DNA of 64,000 bases, from assembly GCF_011207455.1 (NCBI RefSeq), contig NZ_CP048877.1:550576-614575 (forward strand). The letters run 5' to 3'. The notes below the pieces were generated by a model. It searched no databases, had not been told where the DNA came from, and saw only the letters and a list, made by a program, of their open reading frames with translations. Made by a program: the position numbers and the translations under genes. This document shows positions 19,217-28,974 of this stretch, piece after piece; the first letter of the stretch is position 1; each line of letters begins with the position of its first letter. Source of the DNA: Thermosulfuriphilus ammonigenes. Its GTDB lineage: Bacteria > Desulfobacterota > Thermodesulfobacteria > Thermodesulfobacteriales > ST65.

Positions 19217-19232
19217 GGGGGCCAAAGGCCCC
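19217..19232 (-). other. Intergenic hairpin between cyanase gene and nifN
   Basis: GGGGCC (19218-19223) and GGCCCC (19227-19232) pair around an AAA loop on the plus strand, so the minus-strand transcript can form a 6-bp GC stem, with an extra G-U possible. No poly-U run follows, so it is more likely an mRNA stability or processing element than a full terminator. Confidence 0.45.
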
Positions 19233-19245
19233 TAAAAGGACGAAA

Positions 19246-19731
19246 CTACCACTTTCGATAAGGAAGGAATTTGCCTTCTAGGGTGATCACCACCCGATCT
19301 CCGGCCGGATCAGGCTTCTTCCGGATATCAATACTGAAGTCAATGGCGCTCATTATCCCGTCGCCGAACTCTTCATGAATCACGGCCTTAATCGCCGGAC
19401 CATAGACCTGAAGAATCTCGTAGAAGCGATAAACCGTAGGGTCACGAGGGATATCTTCCAGGAGTCTTCCCCGATAAGGAGGCCGCTGAATACAGGCTAC
19501 CACCTCTTCATCCAGACCAAGGATCTCCTGAAGGCGGCGAGCCTCCTCTTCAGAGGCGGTAGCTTGACCATAGAAAAGGGCAGCAACCCAGACCTTATCC
19601 CGTCCGAGTTGCCGGCCAAGCTCTTCAAAGGTAAGACCCTTTTCTTCCTTGGCGGCCAGAAGACGGTTTATCCAGAGACGACGGCGACAGCCGTGATGAT
19701 GGCCTTGATGAGACTGAGTGGAACAACACAT
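19246..19731 (-). CDS. cynS: Cyanase (cyanate hydratase) inside the nif operon
   Basis: The 161-residue protein matches cyanase along most of its length, in the branch carrying [24 protein letters not shown] and [11 protein letters not shown]. The catalytic residues R102, E105 and S128 correspond to E. coli R96, E99 and S122. Cyanase converts cyanate and bicarbonate to CO2 and carbamate, which decays to ammonia. The start ATG has AGGAGG seven bases upstream. The first 15 residues are atypical, rich in Cys and His (C2, C3, H8, H11-H13, C15), and may bind metal. It lies 11 bases after nifE and 67 before nifN on the same strand. No carbonic anhydrase or cyanate transporter gene is adjacent. Confidence 0.93.
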   Translation of the reverse strand: MCCSTQSHQGHHHGCRRRLWINRLLAAKEEKGLTFEELGRQLGRDKVWVAALFYGQATASEEEARRLQEILGLDEEVVACIQRPPYRGRLLEDIPRDPTVYRFYEILQVYGPAIKAVIHEEFGDGIMSAIDFSIDIRKKPDPAGDRVVITLEGKFLPYRKW

Positions 19732-19742
19732 GATTCTTCCTC

Positions 19743-21119
19743 CTAAGAAAGTTTTTGGCCCTGCGTAGGCTTCCCAAGGCTCTGGGCCCGGGGAACAAAG
19801 CGCCAGACCGGGCTCATCACCGTGCTGTAGACCTCGCGGGCAAAGTTGTACATGCCCACGAAGCCCTCAAGAGGCAGTTTGCGCTCGTGGTTGTGGTCAC
19901 AAAATCCTACCCCCAGTTTGTAGGCGATGGGCCGTTCCTTGACGCCACCGACAAAGATGTCGACCTGCTTTTCCCGGAGAAAGGTGGAAAGCTCAAGGGG
20001 GTTAGAATCATCGACAATAATGGTCCCCGGGTCAGTAATGGCGGCCAGCTCCCGGTAATCTTCCTCTGTCCCTGTCTGGGAGCCCACCAAAACAACCTTC
20101 ATTCCCAGAAGCCGGAAGGCCTTGACCAACGAAAAGGCCTTAAAGGCTCCGCCCACGTAGATAGCGGCCCTCTTCCCTGAAAGGGCGGCTCGAAACTCCT
20201 TAATTTGGGGATAAAGAACCTCCAGCTCCTGCCGGACCAGTTCTTTAGTCCGGGCCATGATCTCCGGATCACCAAAGTGTTCGGCCACGGCATAGAGGGA
20301 CTCGGCCATGTCCTCCACACCAAAGTAGGAGACCCTGATAAAGGGAATACCGTAGGCCTCTTTCATCATCCGGGCCAGGTCCAGGGTGGCCCCCGAACAC
20401 TGGACGACGTTAAGGGCCGCCCCATGGGCCCGGCGGATATCATCCACCCGACCGTCTCCGGTAATGGTGGCCACCACCTGAAGGCCCATGCGCTCGTAGT
20501 ACTCCCTGATGATCCAGATCTCGCCGGCCAGGTTAAAATCGCCGAGGATGTTGATGCTCAGGGGGGATATCCCCTCAGTAGAGCCGGTTCCCACCAGGCG
20601 GAAGAGGGCTCGACAGGCGGCATTGTAGCCGGCTCTTTTGTTCCCCTTAAATCCCTCTGACTGCACAGGGATGACCGGAATCCCCTCTTCAGCCTCCACC
20701 CTCTTGGCCACCGCCTCCAGGTCATCACCGATAATGCCTACAATGCAGGTGGAGTAAACAAAGGCCGCCCGGGGCCGGTGACGGGCGATAAGCTCTTTGA
20801 GGCAACGGTAGAGCTTTTCCTCACCGCCAAAAATAACGTCCCGCTCGCTGAGATCCGTGGAAAAGCTTAAGCGATGGAGTTCCGGCCCAGAGGAAAGAGC
20901 CCCCCGAATATCCCAAGTGTAGGCAGCGCATCCCACCGGCCCGTGGACCAGATGAAGGGCGTCGGCCACCGGATAAAGGACCACCCGAGAGCCACAGAAA
21001 ACACAGGCCCTCTGGCTGACGGCCCCGGCCAGACTCTCCCGATTACAGGCAATCCGGAAGGCCCCCTCCCCTTTGGTATATATCTGGTCTTTTCTTTCCT
21101 CAAAGATGACTGCCGGCAT
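19743..21119 (-). CDS. nifE: Nitrogenase cofactor scaffold subunit NifE
   Basis: The 458-residue nitrogenase alpha-like protein shows the NifE N-terminal cysteine region (CVFCGSR), the [13 protein letters not shown] motif, the [10 protein letters not shown] motif and a later CSGATLDL. It forms the NifEN scaffold. It follows nifK by 11 bases, with a Shine-Dalgarno sequence before its ATG, and precedes the cyanase gene by 11 bases. Its length is typical. Confidence 0.94.
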   Translation of the reverse strand: MPAVIFEERKDQIYTKGEGAFRIACNRESLAGAVSQRACVFCGSRVVLYPVADALHLVHGPVGCAAYTWDIRGALSSGPELHRLSFSTDLSERDVIFGGEEKLYRCLKELIARHRPRAAFVYSTCIVGIIGDDLEAVAKRVEAEEGIPVIPVQSEGFKGNKRAGYNAACRALFRLVGTGSTEGISPLSINILGDFNLAGEIWIIREYYERMGLQVVATITGDGRVDDIRRAHGAALNVVQCSGATLDLARMMKEAYGIPFIRVSYFGVEDMAESLYAVAEHFGDPEIMARTKELVRQELEVLYPQIKEFRAALSGKRAAIYVGGAFKAFSLVKAFRLLGMKVVLVGSQTGTEEDYRELAAITDPGTIIVDDSNPLELSTFLREKQVDIFVGGVKERPIAYKLGVGFCDHNHERKLPLEGFVGMYNFAREVYSTVMSPVWRFVPRAQSLGKPTQGQKLS

Positions 21120-21130
21120 CCTGGCCTCCT

Positions 21131-22501
21131 CTACATAACAAGCTCAAAGGACTCATCAGCGTCGTCGCGATCTTTACGATCAAGCAGGGTGTTTACGATT
21201 CGGGAAAGAAGATACATCCCGCCGCGGTAGCCAACCGTTGGGAAATAGCTGTGTCCCACCCGATCCAAAATGGGAAAGCCAAAGCGGACAAAGGGGATAT
21301 CTTCAGCCCGGGCAATGTACTTGCCGTAGGTGTTGCCTACCAGCAGATCCACCGGTTCGTTCTTTATCCACTGGTGAAGGAGAAAGAGATCCCCGGCCGC
21401 CCGCACGTTGGCCCCGGGGGCTACTTCTTTGAGGATTCCCTTTAGCCGGAGCTCAAAGCGCTTCCCCGGCGTGCCTGTAAGAACATGGATCGGCTTCATG
21501 CCACAGCTGACGAGAAACTCAGTAAGGGCGATCACCTGATCCGGGTCGCCAAAGATGGCCACTTTTTTGCCATAGAGGTAGTGCTGCATGTCCGTCATGA
21601 TGTCGATGAGGCGCCCCCGATCATCTATCAGGGTCTCCGGAGGTTCCAGGCCGGTGATATCCATAATGGCCTGGACAAAGCGGTCCGTAGCCGCCACCCC
21701 AATGGGAAGATCAAGGACTTTAAAGGGCACGCCGCACTTGTTCTCTAAGGCCTTGGCCGCCGCTTCAGAGGCCCAGGGTCCAAGGGCCAGAGTGGCTTTG
21801 GCTGAGCCGGTAGCCTTAAGGTCGTCTATCCGGACTCCGCCCTTGGGAAAGAGATGATAATCTCCCGTCTGAGGGGTATCGAGAACATCAGAGGTGTCGG
21901 GGAAAACAATCCCTCTCAGACCAAACTGAGAAAGCAGGGATTTTATCTCCCGCATATCTGCCGGCTCTACAAAGCCGGGAATAACATTTAGATGCTCGCC
22001 GGCTGTCTCCGACTCGGCAAAGTAGTCCACCATGGACTTGACCATATTGGAGAAGCCGGTCACATGGGAGCCGACATAGCTCGGGGTGTTGGTGTGGATG
22101 ACCCACTTGCCCTCTGGAATCAGACCGTCTTCGCGGGCCTTCTTTATGATTGTGGGCAGATCATCACCTATCGTCTCCGAAAGACAGGTGGTGTGGACAG
22201 CAACGACATCTGGATTATAGACTTTAAAGATAGTCCTTAAGGCCTGGCGAAGATTCCCTCCTCCGCCGAAGACGGCCGCTCCTTCAGTAAAAGAGCTGGT
22301 TGCCGCCACCACCGGCTCCCGATAGTGGCGGGTGAGGTGGCTTCGGTGATAGGCACAGCACCCCTGGCTTCCGTGGCTGTGGGGCAGACAGCGGTGGATA
22401 CCCAGAGCGGCATACATGGCCCCAATGGGCTGGCAGGTCTTGGCTGGATTGATGCGCAGAGCCTTTCTCTCCTGAATTTCTTTAGGGGTCATATCAAGCA
22501 T
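21131..22501 (-). CDS. nifK: Nitrogenase MoFe protein beta subunit
   Basis: The 456-residue NifK carries the P-cluster cysteine motifs TCQPIGA, HGSQGC and TTCLSETIGDD, and the TPSYVGSHVTG segment with the conserved serine region. It lacks the roughly 50 N-terminal residues of the Azotobacter-type subunit, like the clostridial and methanogen forms. NifK pairs with NifD in the alpha2beta2 dinitrogenase. A stable hairpin occupies the 66-base gap to nifD. Confidence 0.96.
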   Translation of the reverse strand: MLDMTPKEIQERKALRINPAKTCQPIGAMYAALGIHRCLPHSHGSQGCCAYHRSHLTRHYREPVVAATSSFTEGAAVFGGGGNLRQALRTIFKVYNPDVVAVHTTCLSETIGDDLPTIIKKAREDGLIPEGKWVIHTNTPSYVGSHVTGFSNMVKSMVDYFAESETAGEHLNVIPGFVEPADMREIKSLLSQFGLRGIVFPDTSDVLDTPQTGDYHLFPKGGVRIDDLKATGSAKATLALGPWASEAAAKALENKCGVPFKVLDLPIGVAATDRFVQAIMDITGLEPPETLIDDRGRLIDIMTDMQHYLYGKKVAIFGDPDQVIALTEFLVSCGMKPIHVLTGTPGKRFELRLKGILKEVAPGANVRAAGDLFLLHQWIKNEPVDLLVGNTYGKYIARAEDIPFVRFGFPILDRVGHSYFPTVGYRGGMYLLSRIVNTLLDRKDRDDADESFELVM

Positions 22502-22540
22502 GGTCTCACACTCCTCCTGAAGTCTTATCCTAGATCCTGG

Positions 22541-22562
22541 GGGCGGGAGGACAGTCCCGCCC
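22541..22562 (-). other. Intergenic hairpin between nifD and nifK
   Basis: GGGCGGGA (22541-22548) pairs perfectly with TCCCGCCC (22555-22562) around a 6-base loop. It lies in the nifD-nifK gap on the operon mRNA and is not followed by a U-run. An effect on mRNA stability or on relative expression of the downstream genes is plausible but unproven. Confidence 0.55.
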
Positions 22563-22567
22563 GCTGT

Positions 22568-24193
22568 TTATGAGGTCACAGGTTCCGCCTTAAGAACCGG
22601 GGTCTTCTCCCAGGGAGGCCTTATGTAGCTCCAGGCCGGGTTGTTGATCATCATGTCTATTTCTCTGGCGAAGTTGACCGCCCCTCGGTAGCCGGCATAA
22701 GGACCGCTGTAGTCATAGTTGTGGAGCTGTTTTGAGGGGATACCGAACTTCTCGATGATGTATTTGTCTTTGATCCCTGAGCAGACAATATCCGGTTTGA
22801 AGCGTCGAATGAGGATCTCCAGTTCGGCGTGACTGATATCATCAATAACGATACTGCCGGCGGGCATATCGGGCATCATGCCTTCGTAGTAGTCAATGAT
22901 GCCCGCCTCTTTCAGGGCAGCCAGGATCTCCTCCGGCTTGCGCAGGCGGAATCGTTCCGGATCTGGCTCTACGTGAAGCTCTTCAATGTTTCGACTGTCA
23001 GCATCGATCTTGATAAAGGGCAGGACCTGCCGCCCCTCATAGTCATCACGGTGGGCAAATTCATAACCGGCAACAATGGTCTCCATGCCCAGATCCCGGA
23101 AGAGATCCTGATAATGATGGGAGCGAGAGCCTCCCACAAAAAGCATGGCCGTCTTGCCCTCCAGACGCTTTCGGTAAGGGGCTATCTGCCGCTCGGCCTC
23201 GGCCTCCTCCTCGGCGATGACCTGCTCAATGCGCTCGGTAAGCTTGGGATCATCAAAAAACGTAGCCAGCTTACGCAAAGTCTTGGAGGTGGCCTTGACC
23301 CCGATGAAGTTGACCTTCATCCAGGGGATCCCGAAGCGGGTCTCCATCATCTCGGCCATGTAGTTGATGGATCGATGACACTGGACCAGGTTGAGCTGGG
23401 CCATGTGGGCCCGCCGCAACTCATCATAGGAGGCATTGCCGCTAAAGGTGGCCAGGACTTTGATACCGCACCGTTCCAGAATGCGCTCTATTTCCCAGGC
23501 ATCTCCTCCAATGTTGTACTCTCCCAGGCAGTTGACGGTGTAGCCCTCCACTTCTACATCATCGAGACCGACGATGTGTTTGAAGAGACCATTGTTGGCA
23601 ATATGATGGCCAGCCGACTGGGAAACCCCTCGATATCCTTCGCAATTAAAGGCCACCACCTGGATGCCCAACTTCTGACTCATTTCTTTAGCTACTGTCT
23701 GGATGTCATCTCCAATAAGGCCCACCGGACAGGTGGCATGGACACTTATGGCCTTGGGTTTGAAGATCCGGTAGGCCTCCTCAATGGCCGCCCGGAGCTT
23801 CTTTTCTCCACCAAAGATGATGTCATCCTCCTGCATGTCGGTGGAGAAGCAATAGTGGAGATAATAGTGGCCGTCCTCACGGGGACGCCCCTGGTTCCGT
23901 CTGGTGGCCCAGGCGTAAAAGGAGCAACCTATCGGCCCATGAACGATATGAACCATGTCCACGATGGGACCGATGACCACCCCTTTGCAGCCGGCATAAC
24001 AGCAGCCTCTCTGGGTAATGATGCCGGGAACCGTTCGGACATTGGCCTCTATCTGCTGTTGCTGGGATGGATCACGAACAACGATGTGTTTGCGCCTCTT
24101 TTTGGCCACCTTGGCCGGATAAAGGCTGATGATTTCCTCCACTACCTGGTGGGGATCAACAGCCGGTGCCTTCTTGAGTCTCAGATCCGCCAT
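22568..24193 (-). CDS. nifD: Nitrogenase MoFe protein alpha subunit
   Basis: The 541-residue NifD carries all key ligands: P-cluster cysteines C64, C90 and C155, the FeMo-co cysteine C272 (CHRSINY), cofactor His H491 in HNYDYSGPY, and active-site Q192 and H196 in SQSAGHH. Its length and an extra segment of about 50 residues near 385-435 are features of clostridial and methanogen-type (group II/III) nitrogenase. Binding residue R357 is present in the GGSR motif. The gene is preceded by nifI2 (19 bases) in the nifH-I1-I2-D-K order. Confidence 0.97.
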   Translation of the reverse strand: MADLRLKKAPAVDPHQVVEEIISLYPAKVAKKRRKHIVVRDPSQQQQIEANVRTVPGIITQRGCCYAGCKGVVIGPIVDMVHIVHGPIGCSFYAWATRRNQGRPREDGHYYLHYCFSTDMQEDDIIFGGEKKLRAAIEEAYRIFKPKAISVHATCPVGLIGDDIQTVAKEMSQKLGIQVVAFNCEGYRGVSQSAGHHIANNGLFKHIVGLDDVEVEGYTVNCLGEYNIGGDAWEIERILERCGIKVLATFSGNASYDELRRAHMAQLNLVQCHRSINYMAEMMETRFGIPWMKVNFIGVKATSKTLRKLATFFDDPKLTERIEQVIAEEEAEAERQIAPYRKRLEGKTAMLFVGGSRSHHYQDLFRDLGMETIVAGYEFAHRDDYEGRQVLPFIKIDADSRNIEELHVEPDPERFRLRKPEEILAALKEAGIIDYYEGMMPDMPAGSIVIDDISHAELEILIRRFKPDIVCSGIKDKYIIEKFGIPSKQLHNYDYSGPYAGYRGAVNFAREIDMMINNPAWSYIRPPWEKTPVLKAEPVTS

Positions 24194-24212
24194 GGATATC
24201 CCTCCTTAACCC

Positions 24213-24611
24213 TTACTTACCGGTCATTTCGTCGATGGCCGTCTCTCCAGACTCTCCGGTTCGCACCCGAATGACATCAGAGATGGGCATAACGAAGATC
24301 TTGCCATCGCCGGGATTACCAGTCTGGTTGACCTTGATAATGGTCTGGATGACCTCAGAAACTTTGGCATCAGGGACGATAAGGCTTATCATCCGCTTGG
24401 GGATAAGACGCGGCCCCTGCGCCAAAACAGCCAGGGCATCGGCACTGTCTTCCGGGTCTTCATTAAGGGCCTCAATGTATTTGAAATCCACAGGCCTCCG
24501 TCCCCGGCCCAGGGCCTTAACCGCGTGGAAGGCCGGGTAACCAGCCTCTACCAGGGCCTTCTTGGTCTGGTTAATCTTGTTCATACGAATTACCGCCAGC
24601 ACCTCTTTCAT
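24213..24611 (-). CDS. nifI2: PII-like nitrogenase regulator NifI2
   Basis: The 132-residue PII-family protein lies between nifI1 and nifD. It has the PII core, with MKEVLAVIRMNK at the N-terminus and a GDGKIFVMPI motif near residues 101-110. It has an enlarged T-loop region without the PII tyrosine (RRPVDFKYIEALNE), which sets NifI2 apart from GlnB. In methanogens NifI1-NifI2 bind the MoFe protein to inhibit it under ammonium and are released by 2-oxoglutarate. Confidence 0.95.
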   Translation of the reverse strand: MKEVLAVIRMNKINQTKKALVEAGYPAFHAVKALGRGRRPVDFKYIEALNEDPEDSADALAVLAQGPRLIPKRMISLIVPDAKVSEVIQTIIKVNQTGNPGDGKIFVMPISDVIRVRTGESGETAIDEMTGK

Positions 24612-24623
24612 CTCTGCCTCCCT

Positions 24624-24950
24624 TTAGGCTTCTCTAGTCCCAGAGCTGATGGTGTAGACCTCTTCCACCGGGCTGACGAAGATCTTGCCGTCACCGTAAG
24701 CCCCCTTCTCCCCGGTCCGGGCACTTTGAAGGATGGCCTGGACAACAAAGTCCTTTTCCTCATCAGGAACTACTACCATGAGCATTTCCTTGGGCAGCTC
24801 ATCATAGATCACATCCCCAAGGCGGATGCCGCGCTGTTTACCCCGGCCAGCCACTTCAATCTTGGTGACGGCCGGATAGCCAGCCTCCAGTAAGGCCTGC
24901 ATGACCTCAGCACTTTTTTCCGGTCTGACAATGGCTCTGACCATGATCAT
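24624..24950 (-). CDS. nifI1: PII-like nitrogenase regulator NifI1
   Basis: The 108-residue PII-like protein starts at ATG 24950, with AGGAGG six bases upstream. A longer reading frame continues 64 codons into nifH but has no support. It contains RAIVRPEK at the start, a T-loop of the NifI1 type (GKQRGIRLGDVIYDELP) and the GDGKIFVSPVE motif. It works with NifI2 as the ammonium switch-off complex and lies 46 bases after nifH. Confidence 0.94.
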   Translation of the reverse strand: MIMVRAIVRPEKSAEVMQALLEAGYPAVTKIEVAGRGKQRGIRLGDVIYDELPKEMLMVVVPDEEKDFVVQAILQSARTGEKGAYGDGKIFVSPVEEVYTISSGTREA

Positions 24951-24996
24951 CTTTTTCCTCCTTGCTGGTTTAAATGGGGAAGGCCCCGATTTGGCT

Positions 24997-25821
<825 letters not shown>

Positions 25822-25869
25822 CTAGTCTGACCTCCTTTGGCTTAAGATTTCCGTTTTGCCAGACGCCTG

Positions 25870-25886
25870 TGGCAAGCCCTGTGCCA
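25870..25886 (-). promoter_or_regulatory. Sigma-54 promoter of the nifH operon
   Basis: Reading the minus strand from 25886 to 25870 gives TGGCACAGGGCTTGCC, nearly the sigma-54 consensus TGGCAC-N5-TTGCA. The GG (-24) and GC (-12) are correctly spaced. A start near 25860 would give a leader of about 40 bases before nifH ATG at 25821. The region is also partly palindromic, but the plus-strand reading is a poorer match. Confidence 0.85.
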
Positions 25887-25955
25887 AATCCGGTCAGAGT
25901 TATCTAAAGTCTGTTAGTTAACGTCTATTTTTGACATCTCTTTTGGCAGAGAACA

Positions 25956-25972
25956 GTCAGAGAAAATCTGAC
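25956..25972. promoter_or_regulatory. Candidate NifA-type enhancer: inverted repeat GTCAGA-N5-TCTGAC
   Basis: GTCAGA (25956-25961) and TCTGAC (25967-25972) are perfect inverted arms separated by GAAAA. The hexamer also occurs singly at 25826, 25893 and 26021, and the copy at 26021-26031 repeats the 11 bases of the right arm in reverse complement. The centre lies about 100 bases upstream of the inferred nifH start and about 60 upstream of the inferred nifV start. The classical NifA site TGT-N10-ACA was not found in this gap, so this repeat is the best candidate for activator binding. Confidence 0.5.
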
Positions 25973-25999
25973 AATAGTGGCCTTATCGTTCAATTAAAT

Positions 26000-26015
26000 T
26001 GGGGCAAAGGTTGCA
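26000..26015 (+). promoter_or_regulatory. Sigma-54 promoter of nifV-nifA
   Basis: TGGGGCAAAGGTTGCA matches the -24/-12 consensus at GG and GC and has a perfect TTGCA -12 element. Two bases of the -24 box differ. Transcription should start near 26026, upstream of the nifV ATG at 26091. This also argues against the in-frame ATG at 26019 as the nifV start, since that codon would not be in the transcript. Confidence 0.7.
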
Positions 26016-26090
26016 AAAATGTCAGATTTTCAGGGAACTGTCTTCTGGAATCTATTTTGCTTTTTATTTAGGACGGAGGCGGATGGAGAG

Positions 26091-27221
26091 ATGCTCCTAG
26101 ACACTACTCTTAGAGAAGGAGAACAACGCTTTGGAGTCTATTTTAGCCCGGAGATCAAACTCGGTCTCCTAGAAAGGCTGGCCCGCCTGGGGGTGGAAGA
26201 GATAGAGCTGGGAGTGGCCAGTCCGGACAAAGAGCTGGAGAAGCTCCTTACGGCCGCCAGCAGGCTCCAGGTCCGGGTCAGTATCTGGGCCCGGCTCCGG
26301 GAGGAGGATCTCTACTTGACAAAAGAGTTGGGAGTGAGTCGGGCCAACTTCGGGTTGCCGGTCTCCCTTGATCATCTTCAGAGAAGGCTAAGAATCGGCC
26401 CCCAGGAGGCCCTCAAGAGGATAAAAAAATTGATTTCCCAGGCCAGTCGGGTCATCCCTTATGTCTCCCTCGGTCTTGAAACCGCCAGTCAGGCAGAGCC
26501 TGACTTTCTTCTTAAAGCCGCCGAGACGGCCATTGAATCCGGGGCCAAAAGGATCAGGATCTCCGATACTCTGGGAATATTGAATCCCCTGGAGACAGCG
26601 ACCATCATCAGAAGGCTGCGGGAAAGGATTCCCGCAGCCGAATTGGCCTTCCATGGTCACAATGACTTCGGCCTGGCCACGGCCAACGCTATCGCCGCCC
26701 TGGAGGCCGGGGCTAGGTGGGTAGATGTATCTGTTTTAGGACTGGGCGAGAGGGCCGGCATAGCCGCCCTGGAAGAGGTGGTCGCCTATCTGTATTTTCG
26801 GAGAAAAAAGACCTCCTACCACCTCGAAAACCTCGGTGAACTGTGCCGCTTTGTGGCCTGGCACGCCAGGTGCCCCATCCCGGAGCACAAACCCATAATT
26901 GGACGGGGGCTCTTTCTCTGCGAGACAGGGCTCCATGTCCACGGCCTGGCCCAGGCCCCCGAACTTTACGAACCCTTCCCTCCCGAAAAGATCGGCCTAA
27001 AACGACGTTTGGCCCTGGGCAAAAAGAGCGGCCGGGCCGCTGTAAGACTCAAACTTAAACAGATGGGGATATCCGTGCCGGATGAGGCCCTGGATGGTCT
27101 GGTCAGGGCCATTCGCCAGGTCTCCCGGCTTAAAGAGCGCCCCCTAACCGAGGCAGAAATCCATCAGATCGTCGAGGACCAGAAGATATGGCCGAACAAA
27201 AAGATTTTTACAAAAATGTAA
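26091..27221 (+). CDS. nifV: Homocitrate synthase (NifV-like)
   Basis: The roughly 376-residue DRE-TIM metallolyase-like protein has the conserved DTTLREGEQ at its very start and HGHNDFG later, both typical of homocitrate and isopropylmalate synthases. It would condense acetyl-CoA with 2-oxoglutarate to supply homocitrate for FeMo-co. ATG 26091 is chosen because the catalytic motif follows immediately and the inferred sigma-54 start lies downstream of the alternative ATG at 26019. NifV rather than LeuA is supported by the nif context and length. nifA overlaps its end. Confidence 0.9.
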   Translation: MLLDTTLREGEQRFGVYFSPEIKLGLLERLARLGVEEIELGVASPDKELEKLLTAASRLQVRVSIWARLREEDLYLTKELGVSRANFGLPVSLDHLQRRLRIGPQEALKRIKKLISQASRVIPYVSLGLETASQAEPDFLLKAAETAIESGAKRIRISDTLGILNPLETATIIRRLRERIPAAELAFHGHNDFGLATANAIAALEAGARWVDVSVLGLGERAGIAALEEVVAYLYFRRKKTSYHLENLGELCRFVAWHARCPIPEHKPIIGRGLFLCETGLHVHGLAQAPELYEPFPPEKIGLKRRLALGKKSGRAAVRLKLKQMGISVPDEALDGLVRAIRQVSRLKERPLTEAEIHQIVEDQKIWPNKKIFTKM

Positions 27222-28816
27222 ACAAAAAATATCCAATCAACACCAAAAATGTAAAATCGCTCGATGCCCTGGAGCTGGAGGTCCTTTACGCTATCTCCGA
27301 GGTCATAAGCGATGTCTTGGAGCTCGATCGGGCCCTAAGAAGGGTTCTGAGAATCCTCTCCGAGACCCTGGACATGGAGAGGGCCACCATCACCCTGCTT
27401 GACGAAGAATCGGGGAGGCTGGTCATCAGGGCCTCCCATGGTCTCTCGCCCCAGGAGGAGCAAAGAGGCATCTATGCCATCGGCGAGGGTGTCACCGGAC
27501 AGGTTTTTGCCACCGGCGAGCCCTGCGTGGTTCCCGATGTTCGCTCTGAGCCCCTATTTCTTAACCGAACCGGGGCCCGAGCAGTGGCCAAAGAGAGGCT
27601 TTCGTTTATCGCTGTTCCCATCACCCTTAAAAGGCACCCCATTGGAGTCCTGTCGGTGGACAAACTCTTTGGCAAAGACGTTGATCCGGCCGAAGATGTA
27701 AAATTCCTAAAGATCGTGGCCACCCTCATTGCCCACTTTGTCAGCCTGAATCAACAGGTAGCCGCCAGAGAAAAACTCTTAAGACAGGACAACCTGAACC
27801 TCCGCCGAGAGCTAAAAAGCCGCTTTCAGCGTCTTTTCTGGCACAGCCAGAGCCCGGTCATGCAGAGGACCCTTGAGATGGTCCGCAAGGTGGCCCCCAC
27901 CAAGGCCACCGTGCTTCTTCTGGGAGAATCCGGGACGGGAAAGACCATGACAGCCCGGCTCATCCACGAGCTCTCTCCCCGAGCGGGGAAGCCCTTTGTC
28001 AAGATAAACTGCGCCGCCCTGCCCGAAAACCTCCTTGAGGCCGAGCTTTTTGGCTATGAGAAGGGGGCCTTCACCGGAGCGGTGACCTCAAAGAGCGGTC
28101 GTCTGGAAGAGGCCAACGGGGGCACGGTGTTTCTAGACGAAATCGGAGAGCTGCCCCTCTCCCTCCAGGCCAAACTTCTGCGGTTCATCCAGGAAAGGGA
28201 GTTTGAAAGGCTGGGGAGCACCAAAACAAAAGAGATAGATGTCCGTCTCATCGCTGCCACCAATCGCGACCTGGAAGAGGCCGTGGCCAGAGGTGAATTT
28301 CGCTCCGATCTCTACTTTCGATTGAGCGTCTTTCCCTTAGAGCTTCCCCCCTTAAGGAAGCGCCCTGAAGACATCCCCCTGCTTCTTAACTTCTTTTGTG
28401 AGCGGGCCTCCCAGGATTACGGGCGGAAGATCATTCTCAGCCAGGAGGCCACAGAGCGACTGGTCCATTATTCCTGGCCGGGGAACATCCGAGAGATGGA
28501 AAATATCATTGAGCGGCTGGCTATAGTCTGCGAGAAGGTCCCCATTGCCCCGGAAGACATCGAGCCCTTCCTACAGACCGACCACTTAGATCAGCCCTCT
28601 TCAGAGGAAGAGTTGCCGAACAAGGAGAGCCACTCCCTTAAAGAGATGGAGAAAAGGGAGATCCTTTTGGCCCTCAAACGCAACCAGTGGGTCCTCACCT
28701 GGGCCGCCAAAGATCTGGGGCTCACCCTCCGTCAACTCCGATACCGCATCCAAAAACTGGGGCTTCAGCCATCCATTCCCCTTCGTCGGGGCCGCCCCCC
28801 TTTAAGAAAAAAATAA
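27188..28816 (+). CDS. nifA: Sigma-54-dependent transcriptional activator NifA
   Basis: The 542-residue enhancer-binding protein has an N-terminal GAF domain (about residues 45-190), an AAA+ domain with Walker A GESGTGKT (246-253) and the sigma-54 contact loop GAFTGA (293-298), and a C-terminal helix-turn-helix near 505-525. It lacks a response-regulator receiver domain, as expected for NifA. It overlaps nifV by 34 bases and is cotranscribed with it, giving a likely positive feedback loop. Its targets should include nifH, nifV and possibly amtB. Confidence 0.92.
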   Translation: MAEQKDFYKNVNKKYPINTKNVKSLDALELEVLYAISEVISDVLELDRALRRVLRILSETLDMERATITLLDEESGRLVIRASHGLSPQEEQRGIYAIGEGVTGQVFATGEPCVVPDVRSEPLFLNRTGARAVAKERLSFIAVPITLKRHPIGVLSVDKLFGKDVDPAEDVKFLKIVATLIAHFVSLNQQVAAREKLLRQDNLNLRRELKSRFQRLFWHSQSPVMQRTLEMVRKVAPTKATVLLLGESGTGKTMTARLIHELSPRAGKPFVKINCAALPENLLEAELFGYEKGAFTGAVTSKSGRLEEANGGTVFLDEIGELPLSLQAKLLRFIQEREFERLGSTKTKEIDVRLIAATNRDLEEAVARGEFRSDLYFRLSVFPLELPPLRKRPEDIPLLLNFFCERASQDYGRKIILSQEATERLVHYSWPGNIREMENIIERLAIVCEKVPIAPEDIEPFLQTDHLDQPSSEEELPNKESHSLKEMEKREILLALKRNQWVLTWAAKDLGLTLRQLRYRIQKLGLQPSIPLRRGRPPLRKK

Positions 28817-28974
28817 ATCTTTACTTTTTTGTAACATACCCACCAAAACAATCTAACATCTTTGTAAAGTTTTCCTGACATACCAGAAATATTCCGGGGC
28901 TAGAATGTTTTTTCACCAGGCTTGTTTTTCGCAACCTGCTAATATTACGTCTGTTTTTGCAAAGGACACGTTTG

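Noticed and set aside
22829-24274. Long plus-strand open frame antisense to nifD (481 codons)
   Set aside because: It lies entirely opposite a clear nifD and shows no recognisable domain. GC-rich genes often open an antisense frame.
25822-26018. Classical NifA sites TGT-N10-ACA in the nifH-nifV gap
   Set aside because: Each TGT in the gap was checked and none has ACA at the right distance.
26019-26090. ATG at 26019 as the start of nifV
   Set aside because: It precedes the inferred sigma-54 transcription start, lacks a Shine-Dalgarno, and adds 24 residues with no homologous character. ATG 26091 precedes the conserved catalytic motif.
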